Of a stretch of DNA of 64,000 nt, positions 7,746 through 16,916 are shown piece by piece (positions within the stretch are counted from its first letter, which is position 1; each line of letters begins with the position of its first letter). Origin of the DNA: Pantoea latae (lineage in GTDB: Bacteria > Pseudomonadota > Gammaproteobacteria > Enterobacterales > Enterobacteriaceae). Position numbers and translations under genes: made by a program. The notes under the pieces were generated by a model, which did not search any database, was not told where the DNA came from, and was given only the letters and a program-made list of their open reading frames with translations. Location: contig NZ_MWUE01000017.1 of NCBI RefSeq assembly GCF_002077695.1, positions 124,001 through 188,000 on the forward strand. Reading direction: 5' to 3'.

Positions 7746-8978
7746 ATGAAAACGGGATGGTACGGTGAACTGAATAAGGACGAGAAAAAAACATGGTGGG
7801 CCTGTCTGGGGGGATTCACCCTGGATTCCATGGACAGCACCATCTATTCGCTGGTGATGCCAATCTTACTCAGCCTGGCCATTTTAACCAAAGCCGAGGC
7901 GGGCATTTTAGGCTCTGCGTCGCTTATCGGCAGCGCCCTGGGCGGCTGGAGCGCGGGCTTTCTCGCTGACCGCTGGGGCCGCATACGCGTGATGCAGCTT
8001 ACCGTGCTGTGGGTCGCCTGTTTTACCGCGCTGACCGCGCTGTGTGGCGAGTTCTGGCAGTTTCTGATCGTCCGTTTCCTGCAGGGGCTCGGCTATGGCG
8101 GGGAAGTGGTGGTCGGCGGCGTGCTGATAAGCGAGGTCATCCGCGCCAGCTATCGCGGCCGGGTAGGCGCCTCTATCCAGAGCGGCTATGCGCTGGGCTA
8201 CGCTATCTCGTTAACCGTCCTGCCGATCCTGCTTTACTTTTTTCCGCAGGAGCTGGCGTGGAAGCTGTTCTTTCTGATCGGCATCGTGCCGGCCATTCTG
8301 GTCTGGTTTATTCGCCGTCTGGTGCCTGAGTCGCCCGTCTTTACTCAGCGCTCGCCGCAGCAGCAGAAGCGTAAGATCACCGAGATCTTTCAGCTAAAGC
8401 ACCGCCGCATTACCGTTACGGCGACCCTGCTGGCCAGCGGCATTTTTGGCGGCGCCTATATTATGATCACCTGGCTGCCGACCTATCTGCGTATGGAGCT
8501 GGGGCTGCCGGTGGTGTCGATGTCCGGCTATTTAGCGATAAATATTCTGGGCTCGCTGGTCGGCCCTTTTATTTATGGTCGATTAAGCGACAAGTTTGGC
8601 CGCTGGAAAACCATTATTCTCTTTTTGCTGTGCCAGATCGGCGTGGTTAGCGTCTATATGTTTGCCAGTATCAGCCTTGATATCACGCTGGGGCTCGGCT
8701 TTTTGCTGGGAGCGCTGCAGGGCGGCCTGGCGTCAGGCTTAACGCCTGCTTTCTCTGAACTCTATCCCACGCAGATCCGCGGCAGCGGCGCGGGATTCTG
8801 CGCCAGTTTTGGCCGCGGATTCGGCTCTTTAATGCCCGCGCTGGTCGGCATCGTCTCGAGTCATATCGCGCTGGGTTACGCGATGGGCGCGCTGGCCATT
8901 ACCTCTTACTGCGTCGCTATCATGGCGGCGCTGTGTCTGCCCAACGCAACGGGCGTGGATCTGGCGCAGGTGGAATAG
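7746..8978 (+). CDS. MFS metabolite:H+ symporter
   Basis: This is a twelve-helix inner-membrane transporter of the sugar/aromatic metabolite symporter class, 410 residues. The N-half shows FTLDSMDSTIYSLVMPIL and the loop motif GFLADRWGRIRVMQL. The C-half has the matching GRLSDKFGRWK loop. It is the second gene of the dioxygenase unit, 62 bp downstream, so it probably carries the dioxygenase substrate or a related acid. Its TM1 has DSMD in place of the DGYD of the AAHS protein at 1-1364, so the two transporters probably differ in substrate. Confidence 0.82.
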   Translation: MKTGWYGELNKDEKKTWWACLGGFTLDSMDSTIYSLVMPILLSLAILTKAEAGILGSASLIGSALGGWSAGFLADRWGRIRVMQLTVLWVACFTALTALCGEFWQFLIVRFLQGLGYGGEVVVGGVLISEVIRASYRGRVGASIQSGYALGYAISLTVLPILLYFFPQELAWKLFFLIGIVPAILVWFIRRLVPESPVFTQRSPQQQKRKITEIFQLKHRRITVTATLLASGIFGGAYIMITWLPTYLRMELGLPVVSMSGYLAINILGSLVGPFIYGRLSDKFGRWKTIILFLLCQIGVVSVYMFASISLDITLGLGFLLGALQGGLASGLTPAFSELYPTQIRGSGAGFCASFGRGFGSLMPALVGIVSSHIALGYAMGALAITSYCVAIMAALCLPNATGVDLAQVE

Positions 8979-8999
8979 CGCGTATCGGTGCAGGATTTC

Positions 9000-9155
9000 T
9001 CAGGTTTCCAGCGCGGAAAGGATGACGGTTTCCGTTTTCTCTGGGGTAGAGCGGCGCAAAACCCCTGATGAGGCTACCGTCGCGGCCGTTCAGGAACCTG
9101 GGGAAGTTCCATTTGATCCGCTCGCCAGGCACGCCGCGCAGTGCCTGTTTCAGAC
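9000..9155 (-). pseudogene. Glutathione peroxidase (BtuE-like) relic, C-terminal fragment with frameshift
   Basis: Minus-strand translation from about 9155 gives LKQALRGVPGERIKWNF, then FLNGRDGSLIRGFAPL, the conserved C-terminal third of bacterial glutathione peroxidases (normally KWNF.KFL..RDG...RFAP). The frame then shifts. In the next frame the true ending PEKTETVILSALET followed by TGA at 9002-9000 is readable. Everything before the fragment is gone. This relic fills much of the 344-bp gap between the MFS and ATPase genes, and I see nothing else there. Confidence 0.7.
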
Positions 9156-9322
9156 ACCTTCACTTTTATAGTGTTGATTACGCTTCAGGATCGCCTGCCA
9201 ACGCTGAGCGTGATGGCTGATGTTTGAAAGCATGCGCATCCATGGATACCTGGCAGGAAGCACTGCACATCTTCGCGCTACATCACGCGCAGGCAGACAG
9301 GCTGCCTGCGCAGGCAGCAGCG

Positions 9323-12010
9323 CTACGCCTTTCTGAACCGGCGAGTTAAGGGTTTTTCGATCTCGACAATCAGGAACATCACAAAGCCGATGACGAAGGT
9401 GATAACCCAGTAGCGGAAAGGCAGCGCCGCCGTGCCAAACAGCATCTGCATCACAGGCGTATAGATAATAAGCAGCTGCAGCGCCAGCAGCACCGCGCTG
9501 ACGACCCAGATGCCTTTATTGAGCAGCAGCCCTTTATTCAGGGAGAAGCCGTTGGAGACGCGGCAATTCAGCATATAAAACCACTGCGCGGTGACCAGCG
9601 TCTGCAGTAGTACGGTGCGAATAAACTCGGGCGAATAGCCGCGCGGTTGCAGCCACGCCTCAAGGACAAAGGCGCTGACGGCAATCATCGAGCCGACGAA
9701 GATCACGCGCCAGATAGCAAAGCCATCCATCACGTGCAGCTTTGGATCGCGCGGAGGACGCCGCATGATGTTCTGCTCGCCCGCCTCAAAGGCCAGACCG
9801 AAAGAGAGCGTGGCAGAGGTCGCCATGTTCATCCACAAAATCAATACGGGCGTCAGTGGGATCAGATTGCCAGCGAGCAGGGCGATAATGATCAGCAGCC
9901 CTTGCGCCAGGTTAGTGGGCATTATAAACAGAATGGTTTTCTTCAGATTGTCGTAGACGCGGCGTCCTTCGCGCACCGCGCTGGCGATAGTGGCGAAATT
10001 GTCATCGGTTAGCACCATATCCGCCGCTTCCTTGGTCACCTCTGTTCCCTTGATGCCCATCGCGATGCCCACATCTGCCTGCTTCAGCGCCGGCGCGTCG
10101 TTCACGCCATCGCCGGTCATGCCAACAATCTCTTTTTTCTGTTGCAGCGCCTGCACCAGGCGGAACTTATCTTCCGGGCTGGTACGGGCAAAAATGTCAT
10201 AGTTCTGCGCCGCTTCACTAAGCTGCTGTTCGTTCATCTTCTCCAGCTCGCGGCCGGTGATCGCCGAGGCGGCATTACCGATGCCCAGCATCTGGCCAAT
10301 GCTCATGGCGGTTTGCGGATGGTCGCCCGTGATCATCTTGACGCGAATGCCCGCCTGCAGACAGTCTCCAATGGCGGTAATGGCCTCCGGCCTCGGCGGA
10401 TCCATCATCCCGGCAATCCCTAACAGGATTACTCCCTGTTGCAGATCCTGGTGCGTAAGTTCGCGCTGCCCAGGCGTCGCAGGCTTCCATGCCGCCGCCA
10501 CCATGCGCAGCCCTTCTCGCGCATACTCTTCAATTTTCGCTTCCCACCAGGCGAGATCCAGCGGCTGCAAACCATTTTCCGTCTGCTGCTGCTGGCACAG
10601 TCGGAACAACACGTCGGGCGCACCGGTAATCAGAATGCGCTCCTCTTCGCCGATGCGATAGAGCGTCGACATGTATTTATACTGCGAGTCGAACGGGATT
10701 TTACTGCGCAATTCGCTGGTCACGGCGGGCAACTGGCCTTTGGCCGCCAGCACTTTCAGGGCGCCCTCGGTTGGCCCGCCGGTAATACGCCAGTATCCAT
10801 GCTCATCTTTGACCAGCTGGCTGTCGTTGCAGAGATCGATGGTGCGCAAATAGTGCGCCAGCAGCGAGCCGGGTACGACGGCAGTAGGATCAGGTCGATC
10901 GATTTCGTGGATGTTGCCGACCGGTTCATAACTGTCGCCGCTCACCCGGTAGATGCGATCGGCGTGAATAATGACCTTAACGGTCATCTCATTCATCGTC
11001 AGCGTGCCCGTTTTATCTGAGCAGATAACGGTCATAGCGCCGAGCGTTTCCACGGTCGGCAGCTTACGGATAATCGCCTGCTGGCGGGCCATGGTCTGCA
11101 CACCCAGCGACAGGATAATGGAAATTATGGCGGGAAGCCCTTCGGGCACCGAGGCAACGGCGAGGCTGATCAGGGAAAGCATCAGCTCAGAAACCGGCAT
11201 ATCGCGGAACAGCAGGCTGAATACAAACAGCGCGGCCATCATTGCCAGAATGATCAGGAAAATGGCCTTGCCCAGCTTGTCCATCTGCACCAGCAGCGGC
11301 GTGCGATGTTTTTCAATGTCGGACATCATCTGGTTAATATGGCCAAGCTCGGTATCGCCGCCGGTGGCGACCACCACGCCCTTGCCGCCGCCTGAGCTGA
11401 CGGTGGTGCCGGAGAAGAGCAGGTTGGTGCGATCGCCCAGCGGCAGTTCGCCGGTCAGCGCATCCGTTCCTTTCTCCACCACCGTGGATTCGCCAGTAAG
11501 AATTGCCTCTTCCACGCGCAGATTGTGGGCTTCGATAACCCGCAGGTCGGCCGGAATGCGATCGCCCGCGCGGATGACCACCACATCGCCGGGCACCAGC
11601 GCCGTTGTAGGCAGCGTTTCGTGCTGGCCCGCGCGGATGACCACCGTTTCGCTTGAGAGCATATTACGGATGCTCTGCAACGATTTTTCCGCGTTGCTTT
11701 CCTGAATATGGCCAATCAGGGCGTTCACCACCGCGACGCCGAGGATCACCAGCGTATCGACCCAGTGCCCCATGACTGCCGTCAGCACGGCGGCAGCCAG
11801 CAAGACGTAGATCAAGACATCGTTAAAGTGGGCTAAAAAGCGCAGCCAGCCAGGCTTGCCCTTTTTCTGCGGCAGGGCGTTTTCGCCGTAACGCTGCAGG
11901 CGCGACGCCGCTTCGGCGCCGCTTATGCCGTCGGGCGAGCTTCCTGTATTGGCCAGCGTTTCTTCAATGGAAAGCTGATACAAGGCGCTTTCTGGTTTAG
12001 CTGTATTCAT
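9323..12010 (-). CDS. P-type (type II) cation-transporting ATPase
   Basis: This inner-membrane ATP-driven cation pump of the Ca2+/Na+/K+-type P2 class is 895 residues. Seen are the N-terminal cation ATPase domain (residues ~10-80), the actuator motif ILTGEST, the M4 segment ASVPEGLPAII typical of P2A pumps, the phosphorylation site CSDKTGTLT near residue 330, KMITGDHPQTA, the hinge TGDGVNDAPAL, and six C-terminal helices. AAGGAGAAAGCG precedes the ATG. It is a single-gene unit. The ion is not determined by sequence here; Ca2+ export is most usual for this class. A 202-bp stretch near its 3' end has a second, ~93% identical copy at 27186-27387. Confidence 0.88.
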   Translation of the reverse strand: MNTAKPESALYQLSIEETLANTGSSPDGISGAEAASRLQRYGENALPQKKGKPGWLRFLAHFNDVLIYVLLAAAVLTAVMGHWVDTLVILGVAVVNALIGHIQESNAEKSLQSIRNMLSSETVVIRAGQHETLPTTALVPGDVVVIRAGDRIPADLRVIEAHNLRVEEAILTGESTVVEKGTDALTGELPLGDRTNLLFSGTTVSSGGGKGVVVATGGDTELGHINQMMSDIEKHRTPLLVQMDKLGKAIFLIILAMMAALFVFSLLFRDMPVSELMLSLISLAVASVPEGLPAIISIILSLGVQTMARQQAIIRKLPTVETLGAMTVICSDKTGTLTMNEMTVKVIIHADRIYRVSGDSYEPVGNIHEIDRPDPTAVVPGSLLAHYLRTIDLCNDSQLVKDEHGYWRITGGPTEGALKVLAAKGQLPAVTSELRSKIPFDSQYKYMSTLYRIGEEERILITGAPDVLFRLCQQQQTENGLQPLDLAWWEAKIEEYAREGLRMVAAAWKPATPGQRELTHQDLQQGVILLGIAGMMDPPRPEAITAIGDCLQAGIRVKMITGDHPQTAMSIGQMLGIGNAASAITGRELEKMNEQQLSEAAQNYDIFARTSPEDKFRLVQALQQKKEIVGMTGDGVNDAPALKQADVGIAMGIKGTEVTKEAADMVLTDDNFATIASAVREGRRVYDNLKKTILFIMPTNLAQGLLIIIALLAGNLIPLTPVLILWMNMATSATLSFGLAFEAGEQNIMRRPPRDPKLHVMDGFAIWRVIFVGSMIAVSAFVLEAWLQPRGYSPEFIRTVLLQTLVTAQWFYMLNCRVSNGFSLNKGLLLNKGIWVVSAVLLALQLLIIYTPVMQMLFGTAALPFRYWVITFVIGFVMFLIVEIEKPLTRRFRKA

Positions 12011-12480
12011 CGCTTTCTCCTTAAATCCTGTTCAGGAATTAAAGGCAGTGATATTCCGTTATTCACACATTCTGATTAAGCAAAAAGCGGTAGACGCTAG
12101 CCTTTTGCCTGTGATGGCGCTCGCTTATAGCTGAAATATAAGTGATTAATGTTTGCCTGGCGGAATAAAGCCATTTATTTCCGTAGCGCGAAAATGAAAA
12201 AAGAATGAGCGCTATAAAAGTAGCACAGGCCTGAGAAATATATTCAACCAATCATATAGCAGGCGATTTAACAGTGACTGAATAAGCCGGAAAGCTTTAA
12301 GTGCCGGGTGTGCATCCCTTTATTTTGGTGTTAAATCAGCTGGTTGTATTTTGAGCGAATGCGTTATTAATTTTGTTAAAGAGCGGATTATTGCGCATAG
12401 GATAGTCTAAAAATCTGATATGTTAGTATTATTTAGCATTATATTCTATGTATTGTAGGGTAATTAGCGCTTGAATAAAC

Positions 12481-12510
12481 TTTACATTTGGCAATTGCTG
12501 CGTCTATTCT
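12481..12510 (+). promoter_or_regulatory. Predicted sigma-70 promoter of the RND efflux operon
   Basis: TTTACA at 12481-12486 and TATTCT at 12505-12510 are spaced by 18 nt, a good sigma-70 match. Transcription would start near 12517, just before the short reading frame and hairpin at 12532-12567. The remaining gap of 12011-12480 between this promoter and the divergent ATPase gene holds no convincing gene. Confidence 0.55.
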
Positions 12511-12531
12511 CATTCGGAGACAGTTAAATCT

Positions 12532-12567
12532 ATGAATCACCAGTGCCATTTCTGGCGCTGGTGGTGA
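12532..12567 (+). CDS. Possible leader peptide MNHQCHFWRWW
   Basis: An 11-codon frame opens with ATG at 12532 and ends at TGA 12565-12567. It encodes MNHQCHFWRWW, with three Trp in the last four residues. It begins about 15 nt after the predicted transcription start and lies wholly on the hairpin at 12538-12563. The purine-rich GGAGA is 11-12 nt upstream, which is long for a ribosome site. A Trp-rich stalling or attenuation leader for the efflux operon is possible. The Trp codons could equally be a by-product of the hairpin arm TGGCGCTGGTGG. Confidence 0.35.
   Translation: MNHQCHFWRWW
12538..12563 (+). promoter_or_regulatory. Strong RNA hairpin in efflux operon leader
   Basis: CACCAGTGCCA at 12538-12548 pairs with TGGCGCTGGTG at 12553-12563, eleven pairs with a single G-T wobble around the loop TTTC. 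It is not followed by a T-run, so it is not a classic terminator. Its place between promoter and first gene, overlapping the short Trp-rich frame, suggests leader control or RNA stability. Confidence 0.55.
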
Positions 12568-12598
12568 TTTCCTGCGACTGGGGTTTAGGGAGGCATTC

Positions 12599-12709
12599 AT
12601 GCCCGTTTATAGCCTGCTTCGTCTGACGCTATTCGTTGTTCTGGCGATTGTGATTAGCTCTGCGGTAGGTTTATTCACCTATATGGTTGTTTCCGCGCTT
12701 GGTGAATAA
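12599..12709 (+). CDS. 36-residue single-pass membrane protein upstream of RND efflux genes
   Basis: The ATG at 12599 is preceded at 5 nt by AGGGAGG (12587-12593), one of the best ribosome sites in the window, so translation is likely. The product starts MPVYSLLRLTLFVVLAIVIS and continues as one hydrophobic helix to the end SALGE. It ends 56 bp before the adaptor gene on the same strand and downstream of the same predicted promoter. I do not recognise the family. By analogy with AcrZ, a small helix that binds AcrB, it could be a pump accessory, but that is inference from position and topology only. Confidence 0.6.
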   Translation: MPVYSLLRLTLFVVLAIVISSAVGLFTYMVVSALGE

Positions 12710-12765
12710 ATTAACCCTTTAATAATTGTGCCGACAATTAAATCGTTGTTGCTGGGGGTATAACA

Positions 12766-13854
12766 GTGACTCGCTATTTCATCTTCACCCTGACCTTTGT
12801 TATTTTCTTAACAACAGCTTGCGATCAAAAACAGACGGAAACCGTCGCCGCGCCGCGCATGGTGAAAGTGGTTGAGGTAGCCGCGTCCGACGAGGCGCAG
12901 CAGCGCGTTTTCCCGGCGAGAATAGAGTCCGGCGATTCAACTGAATTATCCTTTAAGCGCGCGGGCCAGATTGAATCTCTGCCCGTGCGTCAGGGCATGC
13001 GCGTGGTGCAGGGCGACGTCCTCGCCAGCCTCAACGCGCGTGAGGCGCAGCAGCGGGTAAATGAGAGGCGAACCGCCGCCACACTTGCGCAGCGGCAGTT
13101 CGCCCGCTTCCAGAGTCTGGCTGGACGCCAGGCGATTTCGCAGGCGGAGATGGACGTACAGCGCGCCAGCCGCGACGCGGCGGAAGCCGCGCTGAACATC
13201 GCGCGCGAAGAGCTCAGCCAGATGACGCTGACCGCGCCTTTCGACGGCGTGGCGGCCGTGGTGAATATCCGCAATCACCAGGTGGTGGCCGCCGGCCAGT
13301 CTGTGGTCACGCTGAGCCGCAACGATCTGCTCGACGTGGTGTTCAACGTGCCAGAAAACCTGTTTACCGCCCTTGATATGCGCAATATGGCCTACCGGCC
13401 GGTGGTCCGTATCAACGCGCTGCCCAACCGCACCTTTCAGGCTGAATACAAAGAGCATACCGCCAGCAGCAACAGCGCGACCCTGACCTGGCAGGTGATC
13501 CTGACCCTGCCGCGTCCGGCCGATTTTCCCGCGGTTGGCGGCGTCAGCGGCACCGTCACCATCGACCTGGCGAATTTGCCGGCTGGCGTGCGCCGTCAGG
13601 CGCTGGTGGTGCCGGTGGAAGCACTATTCAACCCGGACAACAGCCCACGCAATACGCCTCACGTCTGGGTGGTGCAGGGCAGCGGCGACGCGCTTCATGT
13701 GGAAGATCGTCAGGTTGAGGTGGGCGAGGTCACCGATGGCGGCGTGGCGATCCTCAGCGGCCTGACGCCGGGCGAAAGGGTGGTTGCCGCCGGCGTAAAC
13801 GAACTGCATGCGCAGCAGCCGGTGCGCATCTGGACGCGCGAGCGGGGTCTGTAA
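12766..13854 (+). CDS. RND efflux periplasmic adaptor (membrane fusion protein), lipoprotein
   Basis: This adaptor links the inner-membrane pump to an outer-membrane channel. The GTG start at 12766 follows CTGGGGG. The signal peptide ends in the lipobox LTTAC near residue 19, so the mature protein should be a lipid-anchored periplasmic subunit. A barrel-sandwich half GQIESLPVRQGMRVVQGDVLASLN is followed by a helical hairpin and the second half APFDGVAAVVNIRNHQVVAAGQ. The length is 362 residues. It overlaps the pump gene start by one base. No outer-membrane factor is encoded nearby, so a TolC-like partner must come from elsewhere. Confidence 0.88.
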   Translation: MTRYFIFTLTFVIFLTTACDQKQTETVAAPRMVKVVEVAASDEAQQRVFPARIESGDSTELSFKRAGQIESLPVRQGMRVVQGDVLASLNAREAQQRVNERRTAATLAQRQFARFQSLAGRQAISQAEMDVQRASRDAAEAALNIAREELSQMTLTAPFDGVAAVVNIRNHQVVAAGQSVVTLSRNDLLDVVFNVPENLFTALDMRNMAYRPVVRINALPNRTFQAEYKEHTASSNSATLTWQVILTLPRPADFPAVGGVSGTVTIDLANLPAGVRRQALVVPVEALFNPDNSPRNTPHVWVVQGSGDALHVEDRQVEVGEVTDGGVAILSGLTPGERVVAAGVNELHAQQPVRIWTRERGL

Positions 13855-16800
13855 TGGATATCTCCCGGCAGTTTATCGACAACCCCGTTCGCGTCTGGCT
13901 GGCTATCCTCTTGTTGGGTGTTGGCGGCCTTTTCGCGCTGCTGAATATTGGCCGGCTGGAAGATCCCGCTTTTACCATCAAAACGGCGGTGGTCATCACC
14001 CACTATCCTGGTGCCTCCGCCCAACAGGTTGAAGAGGAGGTCACGCTGCCGCTGGAAAACGCGCTGCAGCAGCTGCCCTATCTCGATAACGTTAGCTCGA
14101 TCTCCTCGAACGGCCTGTCACAGATCACGGTTAATATCGCCTCGCACTACCATTCTGACCAGCTGCAGCAGATCTGGGATGTGCTGCGGCGCAGAGTGGA
14201 CGACGCCGCGCGCGCGTTTCCACCCGGCGTCGCCGCGCCCTTTGTGAATGATGATTTTGGCGATGTATTCGGCTTTTTCTTTGCCATCGACGGCAAGAGT
14301 TTCAGCAATGACGAGCTGGTGCAGTATGCGGAACAGCTGCGCCGCGAGCTGGTGCTGGTACCGGGCGTGGGCAAGGTCGCCATCGGCGGCGCGATTTCGC
14401 CGCAGATCAATGTAGACGTGTCGCTGACGAAAATGGCGGCGCGCGGCATGACGCTGGCGCAGCTCTCCGCCGCGCTGGGCCGCCTCAACGTGGTATCGAA
14501 CGCTGGCGAAATCCGATCCGGCATGGAATCGATCCGCCTGCATCCCACCGGCGAGTTTAACAATCTTGCCGAGCTGAGCAATCTGCTGGTCAGTCCGTTG
14601 GGCAGCACCGCCGCCACGCGATTAGGGGATATCGCCACGCTTTCTCGCGGCCTCAGCGAGTCGCCTTCCAGCATCTACCATGCCAACGGCCACCCGGCGA
14701 TCGCGATGGGCGTCTCATTCGTCGCCGGAGTTAACGTCATCGACGTGGGTCGCGCGCTGGCCGCCCGGCTGCAGCAGATGTCGGCGGAAAAGCCGGCGGG
14801 CCTGCATATCAGCGTGTTCTACGATCAGGCGGCGGAAGTGGCGCAATCGGTGAGCGGCTTTATCGCCAACTTTTTAATGGCGCTGGCGATTGTGGTCGGC
14901 GTGCTGCTAATTTTCATGGGCCTGCGCAGCGGCATTATCATCGCCCTCTCGCTGGCGCTTAACGTACTGGGCACGCTATTGATTATGTACCTGCTGGGCA
15001 TCGAGCTGCAGCGTATCTCGCTGGGCGCTTTGATCATTGCCCTGAGTATGCTGGTAGACAATGCCATTGTGGTGGTGGAGGGCGTGCTGATCGCGCGCCA
15101 GCAGGGATCGCCGCTGGTGACGGCGATGAACCAGGTGATCCGGCGATCCGCCTTTCCGCTGCTGGGCGCGACCGTTATCGCTATTCTGGCCTTTGCGCCT
15201 ATCGGACTGTCGCAGGATTCCACAGGCGAATACTGTAAATCGCTGTTTCAGGTGTTGTTGATTTCGCTGATGCTGAGCTGGATCTCCGCGCTAACTCTGA
15301 CGCCGGTGCTGATAAAACGGTGGCTGTTCAGCGCCCGCGCGGTGCCGCCGGACGCGACGGCGGCGTCGCCCTACGACGGCGGCTTCTACCGCCTCTATCA
15401 GCGCATGCTGAACAGGCTGCTGGCGCGAAAAAGCGTCACGCTCTCGCTGATGGTGCTGCTGCTGGCGCTGGCAATCTGGGGCTTTGGCGCCGTGCGGCAG
15501 AATTTTTTCCCTGCCGCAAATACGCCGCTGTTCTTTGTCGATCTCTGGCTGCCTTACGGCACCGATATCAATGCCACTGAGAAGATGGCCAGCGAGGTGG
15601 AAAAAAGCATCAACGGCCGGCCTGGAGTGCTGACCACGGTGACCACCATCGGACAGGGGAGCATGCGTTTTATGCTCACCTATAACGGCCAGCGGCAGTA
15701 CAGCAACTATGCGCAGATCATGGTGCGTATGGACGACCAGCGCAAAATCGCAGCCTTCACGCGCGAGCTGGACATTTCCCTGGCGCGCGACTATCCGCAG
15801 GTGAACGCCAGCACCCACCGCGTGATGTTTGGCCCCTCAGGCGGCAGCGCCATCGAGCTGCGCATTAAAGGCCCCGATCCCGATCGCATGCGGCATATCG
15901 CCAGTCAGGTGAGCGCGATCCTCGCCGCCGACCCGGCGACCGACAGCGTGCGCAGCGACTGGCAAAACCGCAGCAAAGTGATCCGCCCGCAGTTTAACCC
16001 AGAGCTGGGCCGCGAACTGGGCGTGGATAAAAAAGAGGTCGACGAGGCGCTGGAGATGAATTTCAGCGGCAGCCGCGTAGGGTTGTATCGCGAAGGGGCG
16101 GATCTGCTGCCGGTGGTGGTGCGCCCGCCGGTCAGCGAGCGGCACGACGTCAATCATCTTAATAATGTGCTGGTGTGGAGCCAGAGCCAGCAGCGCTACC
16201 TGCCGCTGAGCAACGTCGTCGCCGGATTTGCGCTGGAGTGGGAGGATCCGCTGATCCTGCGCCGCGATCGCAGCCGGGTGCTCACCGTGATGACCGATCC
16301 CAGTCCGCTAAGCCAGGATACCGCCGCCGATATTCTGGCACGGGTCAGGCCGGACATCGAACAGCTCAGGCTGCCGCATGGTTACAGCATCGAATGGGGT
16401 GGCGATGCGGAAAGCTCCAGCGAAGCGCAGCAGGGCGTTTTCTCTACCTTGCCGCTCGGCTATCTGGTGATGTTCGCGATCACCGTGCTGATGTTCAGCT
16501 CGCTGAAAAACGCGGTCGCCATCTGGCTGACCGTGCCGCTGGCGCTGATTGGCGTAACGCCCGGTTTTCTGCTGACCGGCATCCCCTTTGGCTTTATGGC
16601 CCTGATCGGACTGCTGAGCCTGAGCGGCATGCTGATACGCAACGGCATTGTGCTGGTGGCGGAGATTGAGCAACAGAAGCAGCTGCGGCCGCAGCATGAA
16701 GCGATCTTATACGCCGCTACCTCGCGCCTGCGGCCGATTCTGCTGACTGCATTCACCACGGTGCTTGGCCTGGCGCCGCTGCTGCGCGACGTCTTTTTTC

Positions 16801-16916
16801 AGAGCATGGCGGTGGTGATTATGTTCGGCCTGGGCTTTGCGACCCTGCTGACGCTGCTGGTGCTACCGGTCATCTACGCCTGTTTCCATCCGCAGCGCGC
16901 GTCGGCCGCGCCATGA
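13854..16916 (+). CDS. RND efflux permease
   Basis: This proton-driven inner-membrane exporter has 1020 residues, two sets of six helices and two large periplasmic loops. The TM4 proton-relay region reads LSMLVDNAIVVVEG, so the first Asp of the AcrB D407-D408 pair is present and the second is Asn, a variant found in some RND subfamilies. The N-terminus PVRVWLAILLLGVGGLFAL and the C-terminal repeat SLSGMLIRNGIVLVAEI are typical. It is translationally coupled to the adaptor and to the acyltransferase (ATGA at 16913). The substrate is unknown. Confidence 0.88.
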   Translation: MDISRQFIDNPVRVWLAILLLGVGGLFALLNIGRLEDPAFTIKTAVVITHYPGASAQQVEEEVTLPLENALQQLPYLDNVSSISSNGLSQITVNIASHYHSDQLQQIWDVLRRRVDDAARAFPPGVAAPFVNDDFGDVFGFFFAIDGKSFSNDELVQYAEQLRRELVLVPGVGKVAIGGAISPQINVDVSLTKMAARGMTLAQLSAALGRLNVVSNAGEIRSGMESIRLHPTGEFNNLAELSNLLVSPLGSTAATRLGDIATLSRGLSESPSSIYHANGHPAIAMGVSFVAGVNVIDVGRALAARLQQMSAEKPAGLHISVFYDQAAEVAQSVSGFIANFLMALAIVVGVLLIFMGLRSGIIIALSLALNVLGTLLIMYLLGIELQRISLGALIIALSMLVDNAIVVVEGVLIARQQGSPLVTAMNQVIRRSAFPLLGATVIAILAFAPIGLSQDSTGEYCKSLFQVLLISLMLSWISALTLTPVLIKRWLFSARAVPPDATAASPYDGGFYRLYQRMLNRLLARKSVTLSLMVLLLALAIWGFGAVRQNFFPAANTPLFFVDLWLPYGTDINATEKMASEVEKSINGRPGVLTTVTTIGQGSMRFMLTYNGQRQYSNYAQIMVRMDDQRKIAAFTRELDISLARDYPQVNASTHRVMFGPSGGSAIELRIKGPDPDRMRHIASQVSAILAADPATDSVRSDWQNRSKVIRPQFNPELGRELGVDKKEVDEALEMNFSGSRVGLYREGADLLPVVVRPPVSERHDVNHLNNVLVWSQSQQRYLPLSNVVAGFALEWEDPLILRRDRSRVLTVMTDPSPLSQDTAADILARVRPDIEQLRLPHGYSIEWGGDAESSSEAQQGVFSTLPLGYLVMFAITVLMFSSLKNAVAIWLTVPLALIGVTPGFLLTGIPFGFMALIGLLSLSGMLIRNGIVLVAEIEQQKQLRPQHEAILYAATSRLRPILLTAFTTVLGLAPLLRDVFFQSMAVVIMFGLGFATLLTLLVLPVIYACFHPQRASAAP

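Noticed and set aside
10971-11705. 244-residue open frame on the plus strand inside the P-type ATPase gene
   Set aside because: It is antisense to a gene with all P-type motifs. Its composition is Ser/Thr/Val-rich low-complexity shadow sequence, with no ribosome site or known domain.
12063-12251. 62-residue open frame on the minus strand upstream of the ATPase gene
   Set aside because: No convincing ribosome site and no recognisable domain. It lies in the AT-rich leader of the ATPase gene. It could be a real small protein but nothing supports it.
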